Below are positions 46,048 to 58,931 of a DNA stretch of 64,000 nucleotides, piece after piece; within the stretch, counting starts at the first letter, position 1; each line of letters begins with the position of its first letter. A model generated the notes under the pieces. It made no database searches and had not been told where the DNA came from. It saw only the letters and a list, made by a program, of their open reading frames with translations. The translations under genes and the position numbers were made by a program. Origin of the DNA: Rhododendron vialii (lineage: Eukaryota; Streptophyta; Magnoliopsida; Ericales; Ericaceae); the NCBI RefSeq assembly GCF_030253575.1, contig NC_080569.1, positions 9,553,501 through 9,617,500 on the forward strand, in the 5' to 3' direction.

Positions 46048-46710
46048 TTAGAGCAAGCACACAAGTGAATAGCTAAGTTACCTTGTGAATAGTTCACAAT
46101 TTTAGTTTACCTATCAATTTTTTCTATCACAACTACACTAACACAATCTTTACCGATTATCTATTATAATATTATTTTTTCTTCATTTTTTTTTTCTTTT
46201 TTTCTTCTCCCCCATTTCATTTTTGGTTTTGAAAGTTAGCACAATGCGTGCCCCATTTTTCAGCACTCCAACCATCCCCCCGGTCTCTCTCACAAATTCA
46301 CCCAAAATTTAGAACCCAACAAATGTAATCCTCGGGGAGGAGTTATAGCAAGAAATTGAACCCTATATCTTGCAATTCAGATGAGAATTAGTGCAGAAAA
46401 TTTATCCCATAAATAATCTCTGCAAACTGGAAGAAGAGGATTCCATAGAAGGAAGAGCGAGGGAGGGAGACGAACTGGGTTTGGACATGATTTGCGATCT
46501 AGAATCTCGTTACTCTGGCTAGGTTTCCAAGGGGGGACAATAAAATAAGGAATAGCTTGTGAATAGAGCTTCGGCAAATGAAGCGAACAACTGTAGCAAA
46601 AGGTATTCAACCTACCCCTTTACCTATTCTGCGGCATGAGAGTTTTCTCATTTTGAATTGGTAAAGTGGCTAAAATTGGGTGTTTACCTAATCTGATATA
46701 CTTGCTCTTA
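46048..46710. mobile_element. PIF/Harbinger-type MITE with TTA TSD
   Basis: Element 46051-46707 (657 bp) between TTA copies (46048-46050, 46708-46710). The ends begin GAGCAAGcacac and, inverted, GAGCAAGtatat. The internal inverted words gaatagctaagttacc / ggtaaagtggctaaaatt are imperfect. Confidence 0.7.
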
Positions 46711-48061
46711 CACAGGTAAAGTGACCGAAATTTTGACTCTCTAATTTGTGACAAGCAAAAGGTAGCCTTGTTCGTTTTGGAGTCTCAAAATTGTTGGGCT
46801 CGATCTTCAATAAATTTTCTCTATTTATCTCTATTTACTTATTACTCTCAAAAATCTCCATCAAAATTCAAACCGAACAAGGATAATTAATTGTACCCAT
46901 GCTACTTCAATTTATGCAAGGGAAGGAACCAAACCAGCAAGACTCTGTTGTTCCACCCGCTCTCCCCAGTCTTGGAAATATTTTATGTGAGACCAAACCA
47001 GCAAGATTATCTACTTATACTTTCCACAAGATTCTGCTTAAGCTTAATTGGGAATGAAAGAGACATGGGAAAAACGATTTTACACTCCTCAATTTGATGG
47101 ATAAACTCCCCTCACCCCACCCCCCCCCCCCCCCCCCCCCCCCCTTTTTTAGGAGATAAAATTACATTTTACAAGAGTTTTATGTAACTTTTTTTGTTTT
47201 TTGGATAAAAAAGAGAGAGTAGTGTGCATATACCAAATAGGAGAGAGTAAAAACCATTTTCCAATAAAAAATTAAGTCGAATTTTCATCTTGTATTTCGA
47301 AGAGGTTGATTCTCGAGATCTAAACTTGTGTTGTAATGTTAAACCAAACAACATCTGTCGTGGCTCGTGGTCGATAATAAGAAGATGACAACTACTACTA
47401 CTACCATCACTGCCGGCTAAAAACAACTAATGTAGTCAATTTTTCTCACCCGTTTGGATCATCAAAAATTCTAACCACACTCAAAATTAGTTTATGTTCC
47501 CTTGGAAGTGAAATTTGCCGTTCGTCGACAGCTTTCCTTATTAGAGCGGAAAATCCACCAGAAATGACCAAAATTAAATTCCCCCACTCTCTCTCTTTTT
47601 TTTCTTTTGGGCTCAAGAAATGAATTTCCCTTGGTTGCATCCGAATGCACGTGCAGCTAGCCAAATGCTAAAAACCGCAAGCTCGTAAGCTCGTACACGC
47701 GTTGCGCCCCGAAGCGCCTCCACATGGGACGTGTACCTAATAGCCATGTGCCGCCGCGCAACAGCACAAGCTCATACTATACTATATAGCCAATCTACAC
47801 TAGATTACAAAAGCTCTTAATTAAGATTAAATTAAGCCCCCCCACTAAGACGATAGGGACATGTTCAATTCCATTTAAAATTGATGATCCTTATAATATA
47901 TATAATAATTGGAAGGTCCAACTACAGTTAATCTGCTGCGCATTTAATAAGTGGGTTTGAGGAGCTTAGTTAGATTCGCTAACCGTGTGGGGACACGTAC
48001 CACCGTCTCATTATGCTAAAGAATTTGCTTTGATGAATCTTTTCTTTTTAGTACATCGACC

Positions 48062-48100
<39 letters not shown>

Positions 48101-50284
48101 TATCTAACAAATAATCATTAAAAAAAACAATTAAGCATTTGTCTTTAGGGGTATTGATTGAGTTGTCAAAAGAAAATGGTTCTCTGTGTTTGGACGGAAG
48201 AGGGTGGTTAGATTTTGTTGAAACACGCTTTTCACGAAGAATAATTTCTTTCCGCGAAAGATCTTTTCAAAATCTGGATAATTGATTGTTGAGATGAACA
48301 TTATTTATTTTTGCGAAATAAAAAAAAGATCATAGGAAAAAGTTAATTGCATGCCCCACTTTTTTTTTTTTTTTTTATAGTGAAAATAAAGCATACTAAA
48401 AGACAGTTTGTGAATTGAAAGTGGAGTGTAAAACTCATTTTTGAAAAAAGAAAAACGATTGTGTATACATTATTTATTAAAAAAAATTGTGTCCATATAT
48501 ACTCTTTCATTTTTGCAACTACATTAGAAAATTCTTCTATGGTATTGACAAGTGAAATTGAAAGCAAAAAGGAGAAAAAAGTGACACTAAGCATAGAGTG
48601 GATGGGTGCAAAGTCGAACCCGACCCAAATCCAACCACGTATTTTTTGGGTACCCCCGTTCCCGCCCCGATCGGGGAACGGGTTTACCTGTCCCAGTCCA
48701 TAAGAAATTAAAAATTTTTGGTAATTTAAAAGCAAAATAAAAAAATAGTTATAAAAAAGTGGTAGTTTAATATAATGGTGAAAATATAAAATTAAGATTA
48801 TAAGATTTTTTAAGTATAATTATATATATAAATGTATGTCGGGGCAGGTAATGTTGGGACAGGTATTTCGGGGCGGGATACTTCCACCCTGAACCCTACC
48901 CGAACCCGGTCGGGTTTTGGAATTTTAACCCCGTCCCCAACCCTATAACTGAAAATTTGTTGGAAAATTTGCCCCGTTCGGGATGGGACGGGTCCGATTG
49001 CCATCCCTATTTCTGGATGTGTATGCTCAAAATTTGACATGATTAGGTCGACAGGTAAAGTCGTTACTCGCTGGGAGCATTAGGAGGTAAATAGGCAAAA
49101 CTGGTCTGTGCTTTTAGGAACCGTTCCCTTGGGTATGTGGGCTAAAAAGGAACTCCCTACCTACGCTCATGCATGGTTAATAATAAGTATTCCCCGAAAT
49201 TGGGCCCTAGCCAATAGAATATACATGTCATTTTATGCGCACTTCGATTCATTGACTCATTTTCAGTCACGTTAAGTAGATCATTCGCGCTAAAATAAAA
49301 TAAAATAAAATTGACGAGAGAAACTTTTGCAGACTATGCTCTCAATGAGAGTCAAATTGAAGACATTTTTTTACTTCCAAGATAGTACTAGTACTTATCT
49401 TCAGTCTCCATGTTTGTGTATGGTTCAAAGAACACAAAAACAATGGTCAAGGAAATGTGATTAAATTAATTAAATTTTAGAAATTTTACGAATATCAGTA
49501 ATTATAATTTGATTAACACAATGATAAATTTGCAACTATTGTATATGTGTAATTTGATGCATGCGTCAAGCTATCGATCATCGATCATCAAGAAGAAATT
49601 ATCATTATTAAAAAAGTATATCGAGAGAAAATAAAATTTATCATGGACTAAAATCATTTAGGGTGTGACTCAAATCGCACTAACTATGAATCTACACCAT
49701 AGACGACCTCTCTCTTTTTGAGTTTTTTTTTTAGGTAATCTTTCGTAATACAGAGTGTATGTAATTGGGGGAATAATCAAGGTACAATGAATGAGGTCAT
49801 GTGTAGTCCCACACAACATTTTTAATCTTAAGTGACATAAAAATAAGGAAGGGGCTTCTTATATTTGCAAATATTTGTTGGAGGCTCCCAGATACAATGT
49901 ATCCAATAAACAACCATTTATTTACAATCTAGCAGCTTTGTATTAAATTAAAAGAGAGATTTTAAAATTCATAATTTTTTGTCTGCTTCGTATAGTTTAA
50001 TTAGCATCATAAACAAATCAAAGAAATGCAAAAGCAATCAGGAAAACACAACTCAATAGCCCCTAGATCTGTGGTCAGACCGTCAGAGTTCTTCAAGCTT
50101 AATCATTAATGGACTTATTTTGTATAATCACATTATTAGTAATAGTAATGTAATGCACGTCATTATTGATCAAGGAATAGGATCTCTCCGGTCCCTTAGT
50201 TGGTTCTGTTAAGCCCGTCTGTCCCGGCTCACCCTCCATACTCGAAACCGTCCACTTTTTAGAGCTCGTCGAGAATAGCAAGCC
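46711..50284. other. Intergenic with simple repeats, no gene seen
   Basis: Contains a ~28-bp C run (about 47118-47144), a (TA)n tract (48066-48104), and a stretch at 48596-49008 rich in 'gggacggg/cccgtccc' words that ends ...ttgccatccctat, typical of a hAT-type terminus. Its left end was not found. No exon is recognisable. Confidence 0.4.
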
Positions 50285-50760
50285 TAAGGCCATCCACAGT
50301 GGTATAATCAAATGCCAATTGTTTTTAAAGTTAACAATGTTGTTGCAAAAGATCGCTCACAATGGTATAATCAAACTTAGCAACATCCTTAGAAATAATC
50401 AAATTTTAGGCTTTGGATAACCAAAACTAGCAACCTTTTTCAATAATCAAAATTTGTGAACCCTACACCACATAAGTTAACTAATTTCAAAATTTGTATA
50501 CACACGTGTTTCAACTGGTATTTTCTTTTTATCTTCTTCGCCTACTCTTTTTTTTTTGGTAAAAAAAATAAAATTGAAGAATAAAAATTTTGTGTAGCCA
50601 AGTTTCTTCGCCTACTCTATGTCTTCTTCACTTCACCCACAAACTATTTCTTTTTCTTTTCCTTCAGAAGTGAAACTCATATCTCTCGATCATTTACAAT
50701 TCAACTCATCGTCGCCGGATTAAAGTGTTTCACTCTTCTTTCCTGTTCCAATTCCCCCCC

Positions 50761-50791
<31 letters not shown>

Positions 50792-51114
50792 ACACACACA
50801 CCACCACCACCACCAAAAAAAAAAAAAAACATAATAGGAGGGAAGGAAGTCACAGATTTTTTTTTCCAAAATTAAGGGAGGAAATCGATATATTTTAACC
50901 CATAAAAAACGTAAATGGAGGGAAGTGAATGACGAAAAATGGAGGGGGATAGAGAGTGAAATTGTAGTGAATCCCATATTTTGGTTATGGACTAGAAGTG
51001 ACCATAGTGAAGCTTAACATTGTTAAGCTTAGAAACCTCTTAAGTGAATAATCAAAAGGTGATGTGTCAACTTTTGATTATCCTTTTTTGATTACACCAC
51101 TGTGGATGGCCTAA
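50285..51114. mobile_element. PIF/Harbinger-type element, 824 bp
   Basis: Element 50288-51111 between TAA copies (50285-50287, 51112-51114). Ends GGCCATCCACAGTGGTATAA and its near-perfect inverse (TTACACCACTGTGGATGGCC) are long and well preserved. The interior has C24, (CA)n and A runs at 50754-50829. Words like ataatcaaaa--tgatgtgtca link it to the smaller MITEs at 28.6 and 60.9 kb. Confidence 0.92.
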
Positions 51115-51330
51115 GGAGGGCAATTACTCAAAATCGCATCTATGCTGAGAATAATGAATTAATTTTCAATCCAGTATTGCAATCTTTTAGAAATTATATC
51201 CTCCAATATCCAATCAACATCATTTTTAGAGCAATTGATGTTTCTGACAAAGTAGGCTTGAAATGAACCCACAAAGAACCGAAGAGAATCCAAACCAATC
51301 GAACGACCGGAGCTGGTGTACGTGACATGG

Positions 51331-51713
51331 CTGATGGTTTTTTTTTTTTTCTTCCTCAGCAAAGAAAATTTATTAATCTTTAAAAAAGTTATATATAGAT
51401 TAAATGGACCAAGGGTAGAAACAACAAACGCCACCCGAGACCCACAACAGGAAAGCAAGACGCCAAACGAAATAAAAAGAACCATCAAAAAAGAAACGCC
51501 CAAACCTATTTGCCAAACACCTCCAAACCTCAATATCCAACAAACAAGCACCTACAACAACCGGGAAAAGCCATGCCAAGCCAAGCCAAAACCTAAAACA
51601 ACTGGAAACGTTCCATCTCAGCAAAGTACCCATCATTCTCCATCTCATCAAACTCACCCTCCTCCATCTCAACATATTTCGTCAAGCTAAACATTCCAGT
51701 ATCTGTCTGATGG
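51331..51713 (-). mobile_element. 5'-truncated LINE fragment
   Basis: Read on the minus strand, ~370 bp of 'tttggtttggagg...' LINE-like 3' UTR end with aataaattttctttgctgag and an A tail (T run 51338-51349). CTGATGG at 51331-51337 and 51707-51713 is a possible short target duplication. No reverse-transcriptase domain is left. Confidence 0.6.
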
Positions 51714-52225
51714 ATCTTCAGAAATGTAAGCTCTATGATGATATTGTATCCCCAAACATATTATATCGTTGTTTAAGTTCTAAAATGTAAGAAGAGTCGA
51801 AACCGCTTGTGGGGGATAAAGAAACAAATATTACTACTTTTTCGAACAAAACTAATACCTCGTCCATGTTCATTGTCTTTCTCAAATTACTTAATCAGGT
51901 CTTCCCAGGTTGGTTTTGCTGTACAATAATTATATCCAAGCAAATTATATAAACTAGGGTTTGGTAGGGTTTGGCATTCTGTTTCAGCCTCATAACTTTG
52001 CGTTCATACTAGCTAATCAAGGTTGGCATGCAGGATCTGGTTTAGCAGTTTAATTATACCTAAGCAAATTATAGGAGTATTTGTAAATTAAGAATTCATT
52101 TTTGTCTTTTTGAAGTGTAGTCATAAATTTGCGTTTATATTGTGGCATGAATAATTTAACATATGCAGTATTTAGTTTAAATGCAGGAATGATGAAAAAG
52201 TCAGTTTTCTCTACAAATACTTGAA

Positions 52226-52587
52226 CCCCGTCCCGCTAAGAGAAATAAATACTTATTTTTTAAAATAAAGGTGATGTATCAGGAGAAAATTACATGTCTC
52301 ATAAAACGAAAAATAAGTACTCCATCCGTGTCAAAAAAAATGACAATTTTTAAAATTTGTGTCATTTTTCATTACTTATAGCTTTCAATCTATAATATTT
52401 TTCATAAGTTTGAAAATTTTGTATTATATAACTAATCGAGAACTATTAAACAAGATTCATACTGCATATTTTTTGAGATTCATATTGAAAGATCTAAGAA
52501 ATTAAAATTGACATAAATATCAAAAATTGTCATCCAATTTGAGACGGAGGGAGTACTTAAAAATAAGAACCTTAGCGGGACGGGACC
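52226..52587. mobile_element. MITE interrupted by a Stowaway
   Basis: Outer ends ccccGTCCCGCTAAGag and, inverted, GTCCCGTCCCGCTAAGg bracket aataaatacttatttttt on the left and cttaaaaataagaacc on the right. The Stowaway at 52318-52555 lies inside it at a TA within the near-palindromic centre (aaaataagTActtaaaaataag). Confidence 0.75.
52318..52555. mobile_element. Stowaway MITE, nested
   Basis: Element 52320-52553 (234 bp) between TA dinucleotides. Ends CTCCATCCGTGTCAAA and TTTGAGACGGAGGGAG are inverted. Confidence 0.88.
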
Positions 52588-54584
52588 TGACATTCCGACG
52601 CTTAGCTAATGTAGGTCAATGGCCATTCTATTCAATTTCCAAAGTCTACCAGCCAATCAAACACTATCTTACCATAAATTATCTGATGAAAAATACGTCA
52701 AGAAGAAATACTACTACTACTAGGTTACAAATGTTTTATTAATTAGTACTCATCAACGTGGGCCTAGCTAGTAAAATCGTAAAAGAGCTGAAGCCATGTG
52801 CAAGTCGTTGCAGTTGAATAGTAGTATAGTATAGTAGTAGTAATGTGAAAATTAATAAACCAAAAACATGGAATGAGAATGGACTTGGTAAGTCAACTAC
52901 ACAGAGAGAGTATGGTTTATTTCAGTTTTCTTGGGCAGTTCAAAAGCCTAGCTAGTACTACCCTAGCTAGCTAAGAAGATAATCCAAAAAAAATTTGGTT
53001 AGTTCTTTATTAAAGAATTGGATATTTATACTAATCCCAAGGTAATTGTATTTCAAGAGATTTTGAAAGGAATTTATTTCGATAATGGAGCAGATAAAAG
53101 CTCAAGTAGGCAGAATCTCTCTCTCTCTCTCTCTCACCCAAAAAAAACCGCGCCCCATGAAATTCAACAGATTAAAACTACAACAATGCGACTTAAAAAT
53201 GGTGAGATTCCAGCGCAGGCAAAACTTCACTTGCATTGCGGATCAAATTGGAATTCACATAATTGTTGTCGGAACAAAAACAATAATCGCAACTTACGAT
53301 GATTGCAAGGACTACAATCGTTCTTATTTCACGATTTACGTCACTTTGCTTTAAACTTATACGTGTAAACTGCCCCCCTAATAATAAGTTAAAGAGAGTG
53401 AATTATTAAGGGAATTTAGTTCTGTTATCCCTTTAATTCGATATTGAATGAGCTACAATCTAGGTTGGGTAAAGTAGAGCTAGCATAATGAGAATTTCAT
53501 CAAAATCTTGCTTTCGATTGTTTTGAAGTGAAAACAGGCAAGAGGAATGCAAGCTTAGTTGAAACCAAAAAGGGTATTCGAAGGCATCAGAGTGTGTTTG
53601 TTGATCCTCATCTGAACTTTGAACCAAGAACCTCTTATGTCACGATTTCTCATATAATTCCTCATGTAATGTCGTTTTATTTTTTCAATCGTCCTTTTAA
53701 CACCTCAAGCAATTACGTTCTCGAGTAAGGATATAAATGCTAGTAAATACCATGTACGTCTGAACTTGAAAGGACATGTAATTTTCAAATCAAAAGATAA
53801 AATACTTTCGTGCGCAATTTTTCAAAAATTTCCCTACCAATTTAAAGAACTAATTGAGATCTTTAATTTAGTTAAAAAATTAAAAAGTTTTGCACGAAAG
53901 TATTTTATTTTTTAATTCGAAATGTATTTCGCCCAAAAAAAATCGGGAAATAACATTTTAGGGAAGTTTTGTCCTTTTTAAACAAATGAAACTATATTCA
54001 CTTTAACAGAGATAAAAGGGAAACGACCGTTTCATTTCTCATGTAGTAAAAGGAATATAAAAGGAATTTTACTGGTATATAAAAAAGGAAATTCCATCCG
54101 GACTCATTAACACCTTTACTTGTTCATTTGAGAGCGACCGAGAGAGGAGGGTTTTTTTCGCAACAGACCGGCGCCCTGAAAGAGGGGAAGGCATTGCCCC
54201 TGGCCCCCACAAACAGTGTGGAGAGAGAGAGAGATCATTTTTGTTTTGTTTTTTAAAAATGATTTTGTCATTTTTTTTTTAACGTTACTCTCTCTTTTAG
54301 GTGTATTTTTACACTAAAAATATACTTGCAGGAAAATAACATTAATAAGAAAAGAAATAGTAAAATCAGAAGCCAATTTTTTTTTTTTCTAAAATAGGAA
54401 GGTTTGAGGATTCCTTATTACTCTGAGTCGGGGGGGGGGGGGAGGGGTTTCCTTTGCTTTTTCTAATTAGGAAACGACTCGAGGATTCCTTATTTAATTT
54501 TTTCTCTGAGGTTTTGATTGGGTATTTTGGAAGTTTGTGAGAAAACCATCACTCCCTCTCTGTCCTATTGTGAGGCCTCTGTTC
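52588..54584. other. Intergenic, no gene seen
   Basis: Contains (CT)n at 53118-53136, a Stowaway-interior-like inverted pair (actttcgtgcgcaattttt / ...gttttgcacgaaagt, 53804-53903) and a G run at 54431-54442. No exon is recognisable. Confidence 0.45.
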
Positions 54585-54591
54585 TATAAAT
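54585..54591 (+). promoter_or_regulatory. TATA box of the DUF1635 gene
   Basis: TATAAAT lies 111 bp upstream of the ATG at 54702. The leader between ends in a (GA)n tract that stops one base before the ATG. Confidence 0.6.
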
Positions 54592-54665
54592 TGGTCACAC
54601 CCACCTCTTTCCAAACTCCCCTAAATGCTCTGCCTTTCCTCCTTTAATTGTTCTCATAAACATTG

Positions 54666-54666
<1 letters not shown>

Positions 54667-54701
<35 letters not shown>
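54667..54701 (+). repeat. (GA)n tract abutting a start codon
   Basis: About 16 GA dinucleotides end directly at the DUF1635 ATG, so they lie in the transcribed leader. Plant GA tracts near starts can bind BBR/BPC (GAGA-binding) factors; binding here is inference. Confidence 0.7.
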
Positions 54702-54703
<2 letters not shown>

Positions 54704-56582
54704 GGAGGATATGGCTTGTTTATGGAGTCATCAAGAGGTGGGTCACTCTTCATTTCTTGATTTTGTCAGGTTTTTCAGTTCACCGCCTTCTGGGTATATC
54801 CTGTTGTTGCTTCTCAAATGCTTTTCTCTTTAAACCTTTCTTTCATTGCAGCGACTTCCCCCCTTTCTAGGTTTTCTGTTCTTTTGGTGGAATTTCAGTC
54901 CCATCGACCTTTTGAAGTGGTTTCTATTGGATAATTGAATTTTCAGAGTATTCATTCAAGTGTTTAGTTTCGAGTTCATTGATTGTTGTAAATATCTAGG
55001 TTTCTGATTTTGGAAAGGGTATTCCCATTTTTTGGCACTGGTTCAGATGACAATCAAAGTAATCACTTGAAAAAAAACCCATTGTGGGTGAATTTGGAAG
55101 CTTTGGATGCCATTTTCTGTTGGTGTGTTTGGTGAAGAGGTGCATTTCCTGTTTTCTTCACTGGAGAGAAACATGTCTCCTCTGTGACCTTTTTTATATG
55201 GTTGGAAACTTTTGGGTATTGATGGAAACATGTGATGTCTTGTGGAGTAATCATTCAAAAGTACCCAATGGTGTTGCCCAACTGATTCTTCTAGTCTTGG
55301 TTCCAGAAAGTAGGATTGTTTGACTTCACTGGTTTTTCTTGGTAGGCCCATGCCTCCCAACTTGAATTTGGAAACAGTTAGGGGGTTAATCTTAGTGTAG
55401 TTTTCTTTCCAGTTACTCTGCCGAAAAAACAGGAAACCAGATTGGCTAACTATTTCTAAAGCATGTTTTCCGGGACGTGTTTACGACAAAAACCTGTTTT
55501 TGAAAACACATCAGAAAATGTTTTCAAACCAAAAAAACCACTAAATTTGTTAACAATGCAATTTTCGAAAGGTGTTTTGCAAAACTGATTCTGAATATAT
55601 CTAATTGTCATGAAGCTTTTTGGTATATGTCTAGGGAAAATTTGGGTAAGTCATCTTGTTCTCTGGTGCTCTATAAAAGCATTAGTTTTAAACTTCTGCG
55701 TCATATGTGATATATGGAAGTCCATAATAGTCTTCTTTTCTATGCAGAATATATGTATTGATTTTGGTTCAAATTTTGCAGACGCCTGAGGAATTGAAGC
55801 AAAGACTTGTGTACACAACTCTCGAACTCGAATTGGTGAGAATGGAATCGGATGAGGAGATGAAAAACAACAAAGAGTGCATGAAACAACTTCTGCAGCA
55901 GCTAAAAACTTCCTGCCAAGAAAGAGATGAAGCAAGAGACCAACTTAACAAACTACTAAACAATCTCATGCCTTGTACCCCCAATACCTTGCCCGAATTC
56001 CTCCCTCCTCCGCCCCAACTCCTCCCCGAAAGCCCTCTCATTCAACCCACCAAAGGCAACTCAAGCATAACTGAGTCAAACAGTCTCTCTGCGGACACAT
56101 TCAATTACCAATCACCGGTCAATTCGTTTTTCGATCCTGTCTCATCTCCAGATTCCTCGAGTAATTTTGTATTTACGAACCAACCTGTTTTTGACCAAGG
56201 TTGTTTGGTTATTGATGAGATTGTGAAGGGAAGAACTCTGCCTCAGAAAGGGAAACTGTTACAGGCTGTGTTGGAGGCGGGGCCGCTGCTTCAGACTCTT
56301 GTTGTTTCTGGGCCGCTTCCCCGGTGGAGGAATCCTCCCCCTCTTCAGACCTTTCACATTCCACCTGTTTCCATCAAAGGGCGTGAGGCTCAAATTGTCA
56401 ATGTACCGAAACAACTGAATTTGTCGTCTTTTGTTGACGTTTCTTGTGGCTCTTCTCAAGTTTCTATGTTGGATTTTTCCAGTGGAGGGTTTCGATCGCG
56501 TGTGGACAGCGGGCAGTTGATCTCTGCTGGAGCTAATGCTAGTAGCTATGTTCCCTTAGGCAAGCGACAGAGATACCAATGA
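54702..56582 (+). CDS. DUF1635 family coiled-coil protein
   Basis: Plant-specific protein of unknown function, 278 aa, from exons 54702-54737 and 55782-56582, joined in phase 0 across a 1044-nt intron. Exon 1 gives only MEDMACLWSHQE, which the family shows directly before the helix. Residues ~14-75 are a Leu/Glu/Lys/Gln-rich coiled coil (LKQRLVYTTLELELVRM, then LLQQLKTSCQERDEARDQL). A Pro-rich linker (FLPPPPQLLPESP) and Ser/Asn-rich middle follow. The signature GKLLQAVLEAGPLLQTL, GPLPRWRNPPPLQ and IPPVS (about 169-209) is the conserved DUF1635 block. A basic end, GKRQRYQ, could help nuclear localisation, which is inference. The 12-codon first exon is easy to miss. No enzymatic motif is seen. 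Neighbours are unrelated. Confidence 0.9.
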
Positions 56583-57833
56583 GGACATGGACACTTAGTA
56601 GTTTTGCTTCTTTTTTCCTGTAAATTAGTGGGGGATGGTGTATATGGGGATACTCTTTTGGGTTTTGAATGACAAAGGTATTTTTACTTTGTTACGTAGT
56701 GTCCAGTTTCTCGTCGTGGTTATATTCAACAATCAGTCTTGCTGAGGGATTCTCTGAATACAGCACACCACAATCGTTCATATTTCTGGAGGTGCTCAAC
56801 TCAAATGTTGCTTGAATTTCCAAAATGAGACGAATTTACTTCCACTTACACAAGTTTTCGTCAACTATTAGCTACATTGTTGCTGTATCTCAACTGTGAA
56901 ACCGCTAATGGGAAACTAAGCGTAATTGTTTCTCTGTTAATCACTCATTGTCTTGAAGAAAATGAGATGTCATTTTGATGACCATTGTGACTGCTGCTGC
57001 TCTTTCTGACTAGTAACTATAGCCAGTACTCTGTATTTGGAAGATTTTCCCATTATGTGTTCTTTCTCAGGTTTAAGTCATATGACTAGATTCTCTAAAT
57101 TTGTTATGACAGCTTAATTGTGAACATGATTATTGCTTCAAAAGCTTCATACCGAAAATCAAACAGCATAGTTTGTACACCAGAAGTGTGTTTTAGTGAT
57201 GGGGAAAACTAATGGAGGGAATATTCATACAGTGGAAACTAAACAAATCAAACTGGAGTACTATTCCTATCTCCTTGACTCTGCCTACTAGTAAATACAG
57301 GTCACAGGTGCATTGGTGACATGAATGCTTAATCGAAACAGTCGGCCTTGATTTCTGTTCTCTGTTTGTCAATCCAGTTCAGTGACAAATTAGTTTTGAA
57401 AAGAAGACAGATGATTACTCTGGCAGCGCCATATCTAACGATTTATGCTTGCGAATTTCTTGCTAAATGGAGAGATTATAAGAAAGGAGGAGGAGGATAT
57501 TTAGAAGTTAAAAAAGAGGTTTACATATGCCATTTGGTGCTTATCAGGAAAACTGAAGCATCAAATTCATCGACATATTCCTACTTAATACTTGGTTAAA
57601 AGTTAAAACACATGAACCACTCTCACGAAGAACATCTTTAGTATAAAACCTACGATACTTAGGACTAGATTCGGTCAGATGAACGGATTGAGACTGTGCA
57701 ATCCATCCTTGCAGAAAAGGCAAGAAACAGAACTTATGGCATTCTTTTGGGATTATGCATGGAAGGCTAGATATGATTCTTCTTAAAAAGGGGTGATCCA
57801 TGAGATGAAAAAAGATTTATTCTCGATGTCAAT
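56583..57833. other. DUF1635 3' flank and intergenic
   Basis: The 3' UTR is expected in the first few hundred bases. A short frame at 57348-57599 shows no domain. Nothing else stands out. Confidence 0.45.
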
Positions 57834-57995
57834 CATTCACCATTCAAAATCTTGAGCAGCAAGAGAGTAGCAAGACCAGGGACGGAACCAGGATGTCATA
57901 AACGCGGGGGTTGACATTCACCATTCAAAATCTTGAGCAGTGAGAGAGTAGTGAGACTAGGGACGGAACTAGGATGTCATTAACGCGGGAGTCGA
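57834..57995. repeat. 81-bp tandem duplication
   Basis: The unit starting cattcaccattcaaaatctt at 57834 recurs at 57915 with only a few substitutions (gcagcaagagagtagcaaga versus gcagtgagagagtagtgaga). Each ends 'gggacggaaccaggatgtca', the start of the dispersed repeat that follows. Confidence 0.85.
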
Positions 57996-58335
57996 ACTAT
58001 GAGCAACAAGATTTTGAAATTTCAAGTTTCGGAATTCTAATAGTTCGTTTGGTTTAAGTTTGGAGGGAAGTTTTTTGGGTAATGAGTGGAGAGGGAGAGA
58101 AAGAAAAATGAGATTAATAATGGAAGAAAAACTTATGAGAGACCTTATGCACAAAGCAAAATTGAGTTCTGGAATCCAAAACGAACACATTTTTAAAGTA
58201 TTTAAATATCTAAACAACACTCCATACAAAATACAATATCTAGGTATTCTTAACAAATAAAAAATAACTAATATTAAAAATTATTATTTAAAAAAAAAAA
58301 ACCTAAAACAACGCGGGGGCCGTGGCCCCCATATG
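57996..58335. repeat. Dispersed repeat, copy B
   Basis: Second copy of the repeat at 6661-7015, same orientation, with the same order of blocks and the same 'cgcggggRcc-tggcccccatatg' end after an A run. There is no coding frame. Confidence 0.6.
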
Positions 58336-58931
58336 ACCATTGATAGATCTGTCTCTGAGCTAGACGAATGCGTCACAACCCTTTGGGAAATGCCGTGAAA
58401 GTTGGTTCGAGATTGCTTAACTTGTGAAAGACTTAATAACTCAGTAAATAAAAATAATTAAACAAGAAACATAAGCCATTTGTATTGCCGTGAACTATGA
58501 AGCTCTGACACATCTAGAGATCGAGGTATCAGCGTGTCTAGACACAGGGACACGTGTCTGACATGCTACGTGGCGTGTCCAATAATTTTATTTTATTTTT
58601 TGAGGGGAACATGGATAGAGACATGGGATGACATAGGTGGGACATGGCTAGGGACACGAGGTGCATCTGGGATTTTTCTTTATTTTGAGAGTAAATATCT
58701 CCCTCAAGTGATAATAGATTGAGTATATATGTTTCTCGAAAATAAAGTTTGTACAATACAAGCTCATTGCATATATGTATATATAGATAGACTGATATGT
58801 ACAATCAACTGTTGAATGCTTTACAATATGAGGATGCTATGATGTGGCGAAGACATCTTCTTAATTGGATTTAAATATGATCTTAGGATGGCAATTTGTA
58901 GATTTATTTTTGACTTTCGCAATTAATTTAA
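58336..58931. other. Intergenic, no gene seen
   Basis: Includes a run of 'gggacatgg/gggacacg' words at 58530-58670, likely a degenerate transposon end. No gene. Confidence 0.4.

Noticed and set aside
57834-57995. CRISPR-like repeat array
   Set aside because: Only two directly adjacent 81-bp units without spacers, in a plant genome.
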